Assembly (NCBI RefSeq): GCF_003688405.1
Contig: NZ_REFC01000013.1
Coordinates: 372,001 to 436,000 of the forward strand
From: Ulvibacter antarcticus
GTDB lineage: Bacteria > Bacteroidota > Bacteroidia > Flavobacteriales > Flavobacteriaceae
Reading direction: 5' to 3'
DNA length: 64,000 bases
The position numbers and the translations under genes were made by a program. Position 1 is the stretch's first letter, and each line of letters begins with the position of its first letter. Below are positions 60,485-64,000 of the stretch, one piece after another. Below the pieces are notes generated by a model. The model searched no databases, was not told the DNA's origin, and was given only the letters and a program-made list of their open reading frames with translations.

Positions 60485-63409
60485 TTAATATGTGAAGTTT
60501 AGACCCAGAACGAATCCACGTGGTCTTGGGTAAAAGTTTCTATCTATACCATTAAATATTTCAGGATCCAATCCGTCGTACTCTGTTAACGTAAAAAGAT
60601 TAGTCCCAGTTGCTGTTACTCTTAAAATCATTTTCTCCATTGGAATAGTATATCCAATAGAAGCATTATCCAATTTTAAAAAGTCAGCTCTCTGAATATA
60701 GTAATCTGAAAACAATTGTGCCTCAGAAAAATTAGAATTTAACACATCAGTACTACCATTTACATAATAATCTCCTAAAGTATCGAACATACTCGCATAA
60801 TATCCTGTACTTGAAGCGGCGTTGTTATATACATAGTTTCCAACGCTTCCTCTAAGTGTGAAATTGAATTCAAAGTTTTTATAATTTAAAGTCGAGGTAA
60901 ATCCGTAATACGCATCGGCAGATCCTTTTTTATAAGCCTGGCGATCTTCTTCAGTAATTTGGTTATCTCCATTTACATCAACGAAAGCGCCTTCTATTGG
61001 ATTTCCTTGTGTATCATAAACTTGTCTGAACACAAAGAAAGTGCTTGGGTCGTAACCCGGACGATATAACTGAATTTTGTTACCAACACCTCCTGAAATA
61101 TCACCTTGTGGAATAAAGAAATCCGGATCACCACTTAAGTTAAGCTTTGTGATCTCTAATTCCTGAAGTGTACCGTTTAGATTTACATTCCAATTAAAAT
61201 TCTCTTTTCTTGCTAGATTAAGACCAATACCTAATTCTAAACCACGGCTTCGGCTTTCACCAATGTTAGTGGTCAATACATCAGATAGATTTGAACCGGC
61301 TGCTACAGGGATTCTGGCCAGTAAGTCTTTTGTTTCTCTGTAATAACCGTCAAAATTAATAGTCATAAAGTCATCGAAAAGACCTATATCAATACCTGCA
61401 TTATACTGTGTAGTTTCTTCCCATTTCAGATTTTCATCAAATTCTTCAGGACGTAAAGTGTTTACAAATACCCCACCTAGTTCTACACTAGCAGTTGATT
61501 GCCCAGGCGTATATACACCTAAGTATCCGTAATTTTGGTTGATTTCATTGTTACCAGTAATTCCATATCCACCTCTTATTTTTAAATTAGAAATAGATTT
61601 TGAATCTTTAAGAAAACTCTCATTGCTAATTTTCCAACCTACCGAGGCACCCGGGAAGCTACCCCAACGATTATCCGGTCCGAATCTTGAAGAACCGTCT
61701 CGCCTGTAACTTGCTGAAATTAAATACTTGTCATCGATATCAAAACTTGCACGCCCGAAGTAAGATTCTAACGAATTACGATTGATATCAGTTTTGTCGG
61801 TTACCACATTACCTCCTCTTGATTGAAGTACATCTGAAAGAATATAATATTCCTGATAACCGTGACCACCAGTTAAGTCAAAGCCAGTATTTATTGCTTC
61901 AATTCTATTTTTATAGTTTAATATAAGGTCCAGATTAATATTTCGGTTTAAACCGCTATACAAATTAGCATAATCGCCTTCTTCTTGAGTTGCAGATTTT
62001 CCAGTAATAAATTGCTTACCGTCTAATTCAGAATAATCATAACCGGCATTTGCGATAAACTTTAGTTCCGGTAAAAAATGAAACTTATAGTCTAAATTAA
62101 GGTTTGTAATATTTCTTTTTGTACGTGCTTTATTATCATTTTGCTGTATTTGTGCAAAAGGGTTTCTAGGCGCTAAAGATTCCAAATCTCCTGTGGTGCC
62201 ATTAACAAACTCGAAATACCCTTCGTATGGATATCCCGGACTGTTATTCACTCTAACACTTTGAGTTGGATCGAACGTGATCGCATTTCCTATCGCACCA
62301 GTATCAGCATAAAGGTTGTCATCAAAACTTCCTTTAGTTGTAAGGGTCATTTTTAAATGGTTGTCTAATAGATTTCCTGTTAGATTAAGGTTTAGTGCCG
62401 TTCTACGATATAAATCTTTTACAAGGACACCTTGCTTATGCGTACTATTTATATTTGCTCTATAGGTGAAATTTTCGAATCCTTGAGAAAATGTCAAATC
62501 ATGAATCGCTCCATTGGCAGTCCGATAAATCGTGTCTTGCCAATCGGTATTGCTACTTCCTAATCTAGAAACATCACCATCATTTGCGACCACAAGGTTT
62601 CTGAAACCATCGGCATCGAATACATCGACCTTATCTGTAATTTGATCGGCAGAAAATTGAAAACCATAATCGATTACAAACGGACTACTTTTTTTAGCCT
62701 TTTTGGTTGTAATAATTATTACCCCGTTGGAAGCTCTCGAGCCATAAATAGCCGTTGCAGAAGCATCCTTTAAAATAACAAATTCTTCGATTTCATTAGG
62801 ATTAATCGCGTTGAGAGCATTTCTTACACCCTGCAACTTTCTTTGATCAAGTGGAATACCATCTAGAACAATTAATGGAGAGTTGTTTCCGGCAAGAGAA
62901 GAACCTCCTCTAATTCTAATTTCTGAATCTCCTCCAGGGCCACCTCCACCACTTGTTACACTTACCCCGGCAGATTTCCCGGAAAGTAATTGCTCAGGCG
63001 AAACAATAGATCCTGAATTGAATTCTTCCGAAGAAACTTTTTCAACAGCTCCTGTTGCATCTTGTTTTGTAGTAGCACCATATCCTATTAAAAGCACTTC
63101 TCCCAGAATAGCTGCGTCTTCTTCTAAGGAAACATTTAATGTTGAATTTCCTGTATGTTTCACTTCAAACGTAGTAAAACCTACATATGAAAAAACAATT
63201 ACATCATCATTTTCAACGTTGTCGAGCGTATAGTTACCATCAAAATTGGTAGTGGTGCCGTTTGTCGTTCCCTTTATTATCACATTGACCCCAGGAATTG
63301 GAATTTCAGTGACCTGATCACTTACCGTTCCGCTTACTGAAGACTGTGCTAGTAGGCCAATTGGGATCAAAGAAAATACGAATAGGCATTTTTTCAGTAG
63401 TTGTTTCAT
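60485..63409 (-). CDS. SusC/RagA-family TonB-dependent outer membrane transporter
   Basis: A 974-residue protein. Signal peptide (about 1-21), a carboxypeptidase-D-like regulatory domain (about 24-105: SVSGTVSDQVTEIPIPGVNVIIKGTTNGTTTNFDGNYTL), a TonB-box area (GEVLLIGYGATTKQD), plug domain (VSSEEFNSGSIVSPEQLLSGKSAGVSV ... IRIRGGSSLAGNNSPLIVLDGIPLD), and the 22-strand barrel ending RPRGFVLGLNFTY. It imports alpha-glucan oligosaccharides with SusD. First gene of the locus, with a LacI-type operator and a TAAATTTG promoter box upstream. Confidence 0.96.
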   Translation of the reverse strand: MKQLLKKCLFVFSLIPIGLLAQSSVSGTVSDQVTEIPIPGVNVIIKGTTNGTTTNFDGNYTLDNVENDDVIVFSYVGFTTFEVKHTGNSTLNVSLEEDAAILGEVLLIGYGATTKQDATGAVEKVSSEEFNSGSIVSPEQLLSGKSAGVSVTSGGGGPGGDSEIRIRGGSSLAGNNSPLIVLDGIPLDQRKLQGVRNALNAINPNEIEEFVILKDASATAIYGSRASNGVIIITTKKAKKSSPFVIDYGFQFSADQITDKVDVFDADGFRNLVVANDGDVSRLGSSNTDWQDTIYRTANGAIHDLTFSQGFENFTYRANINSTHKQGVLVKDLYRRTALNLNLTGNLLDNHLKMTLTTKGSFDDNLYADTGAIGNAITFDPTQSVRVNNSPGYPYEGYFEFVNGTTGDLESLAPRNPFAQIQQNDNKARTKRNITNLNLDYKFHFLPELKFIANAGYDYSELDGKQFITGKSATQEEGDYANLYSGLNRNINLDLILNYKNRIEAINTGFDLTGGHGYQEYYILSDVLQSRGGNVVTDKTDINRNSLESYFGRASFDIDDKYLISASYRRDGSSRFGPDNRWGSFPGASVGWKISNESFLKDSKSISNLKIRGGYGITGNNEINQNYGYLGVYTPGQSTASVELGGVFVNTLRPEEFDENLKWEETTQYNAGIDIGLFDDFMTINFDGYYRETKDLLARIPVAAGSNLSDVLTTNIGESRSRGLELGIGLNLARKENFNWNVNLNGTLQELEITKLNLSGDPDFFIPQGDISGGVGNKIQLYRPGYDPSTFFVFRQVYDTQGNPIEGAFVDVNGDNQITEEDRQAYKKGSADAYYGFTSTLNYKNFEFNFTLRGSVGNYVYNNAASSTGYYASMFDTLGDYYVNGSTDVLNSNFSEAQLFSDYYIQRADFLKLDNASIGYTIPMEKMILRVTATGTNLFTLTEYDGLDPEIFNGIDRNFYPRPRGFVLGLNFTY

Positions 63410-63466
63410 TTAATTAAATTGTTAGTTTACAATGGATTAACCAGACTTTATTTTTACTTCCTGATT

Positions 63467-63474
63467 CAAATTTA
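63467..63474 (-). promoter_or_regulatory. -7 box TAAATTTG of susC operon
   Basis: Minus-strand TAAATTTG (TAnnTTTG) about 58 bp before the susC ATG and downstream of the palindromic operator. Confidence 0.5.
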
Positions 63475-63492
63475 ACCGAATTTTAATAACAA

Positions 63493-63534
63493 TTTAACGT
63501 TTTGGTCATCTGAGGAGTTACGCAAACGTTTTCG
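63493..63534. promoter_or_regulatory. LacI-family operator(s) of the starch locus
   Basis: CGCAAACGTTTTCG (63521-63534) is palindromic except for one base pair and contains AAACGTTT, the classic LacI/GalR-family core with central CG. A weaker copy TTTAACGTTTTG lies at 63493-63504. Both are in the divergent region between susC and the LacI-type regulator gene. Confidence 0.7.
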
Positions 63535-63668
63535 TGTTAATAAGTTTTAAATTTTAACATAATTCAGAATATTTTACATCCATTTTTAACGAATCAATAA
63601 TGAGATAGGAATATTTCGAGAATAATCTAATTCACTTATATATTGATAAAATCTCCATATATTTCAGG

Positions 63669-64000
63669 ATGCAAAAATTGACGCTTAAAAAAATTGCCCA
63701 GGAGTTGGATGTCTCTATCTCGACTGTTTCTAAAGCACTTCGGGACAGCCATGAGATTAGTAAGGATACACGAGAAAAGATAAATGCCTTTGCGAAACTC
63801 TATAATTATAAGCCTAACAACATTGCACTAAGTTTAAAGAACAGAAAAACTAAAACCCTAGGGGTTATTATTCCTGAAATCGTGCATCATTTTTTTACCA
63901 CGGTTATTAGTGGAATTGAAAAAGTAGCAAATGAGAGGGGATACAATGTAATTATTGGACTCTCAAACGAATCGTTCACCAAAGAGGTCATCAATATGGA
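63669..64000 (+). CDS. LacI-family transcriptional regulator (partial, C-terminus outside window)
   Basis: The gene starts at 63669 and runs off the right edge; about 110 codons are visible. The N-terminal LacI helix-turn-helix MQKLTLKKIAQELDVSIST VSKALRDSHEISKDTREKI (residues 1-40, hinge following) is complete. The start of the periplasmic-binding-protein-like domain is seen (KTKTLGVIIPEIVHHFFTTVISGIEKVANERGYNVIIG). It is divergent from susC across 259 bp containing a LacI-type palindrome. It is the likely sugar-responsive controller of the starch locus, as in other flavobacterial alpha-glucan loci. Confidence 0.93.
   Translation, partial: MQKLTLKKIAQELDVSISTVSKALRDSHEISKDTREKINAFAKLYNYKPNNIALSLKNRKTKTLGVIIPEIVHHFFTTVISGIEKVANERGYNVIIGLSNESFTKEVINM

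Overview
The window is chromosomal DNA of a member of the Bacteroidota, most likely a marine Flavobacteriaceae. The DNA is AT-rich. Several secreted proteins end in a type IX secretion (T9SS) type A sorting domain. There is a SusC/SusD-type polysaccharide utilisation locus. Promoters match the Bacteroidota pattern TTTG ... TAnnTTTG, and ribosome-binding sites of the Shine-Dalgarno type are mostly absent. No integrase, transposase, phage module or CRISPR array was found.

Layout. 1-6.6 kb: a minus-strand efflux operon (TetR, TolC, HlyD-type lipoprotein, His-rich lipoprotein, two ABC ATPases, two ABC-2 permeases, the last cut by the window edge), laid out like enterobacterial cecR-ybhGFSR. 6.8-9.0 kb: a Crp/Fnr regulator and a DEDDh exonuclease/GIY-YIG nuclease fusion. 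9.06-9.56 kb: tRNA-Ser(UGA) followed by two tandem 187-bp copies of its 3' tail plus terminator. 9.6-12 kb: thioesterase, nitroreductase, CbpM/CbpA chaperone pair. 12.2-17.8 kb: a DegT-type aminotransferase, then a small accessory patch (lipoproteins, a leucine-rich-repeat T9SS protein, a small barrel-like protein) that contains a decayed second copy of the aminotransferase 3' end. 17.8-23.6 kb: RibB with a degenerate RibA-like domain, LptF/G permease, LolA-like protein and FtsK. 23.7-26.2 kb: three unknown or von Willebrand A envelope genes. 26.4-29.9 kb: DgkA, Tpx, 2-Cys peroxiredoxin, NhaC.

30-45.9 kb holds five secreted proteins sharing the N-terminal signature AQVGIG...P...LDI. Two of them carry YadA-head-like repeats. 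They are interspersed with a DigH/GHL10-type glycosidase, a Met/Cys PLP lyase with a divergent Lrp regulator, a CPBP protease-like protein, LpdA and a T9SS protein. 46-54.4 kb: a giant TraB/GumN protein, a PabB-like enzyme with a TTG start, TilS and DsbD. 54.8-64 kb: a starch-type locus (T9SS alpha-amylase, SusE-like, SusD, SusC) with a divergent LacI-family regulator and a LacI-type operator between them.

Three DNA-level signals are not explained by the genes: a roughly 30-fold excess of the octamer TTCCGAAG/CTTCGGAA (about 42 copies counted by eye, in several reading frames and between genes), three intergenic arrays of degenerate 7-bp ACTNNNN units, and several strong operator-like palindromes. 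All counts and alignments were made by eye.
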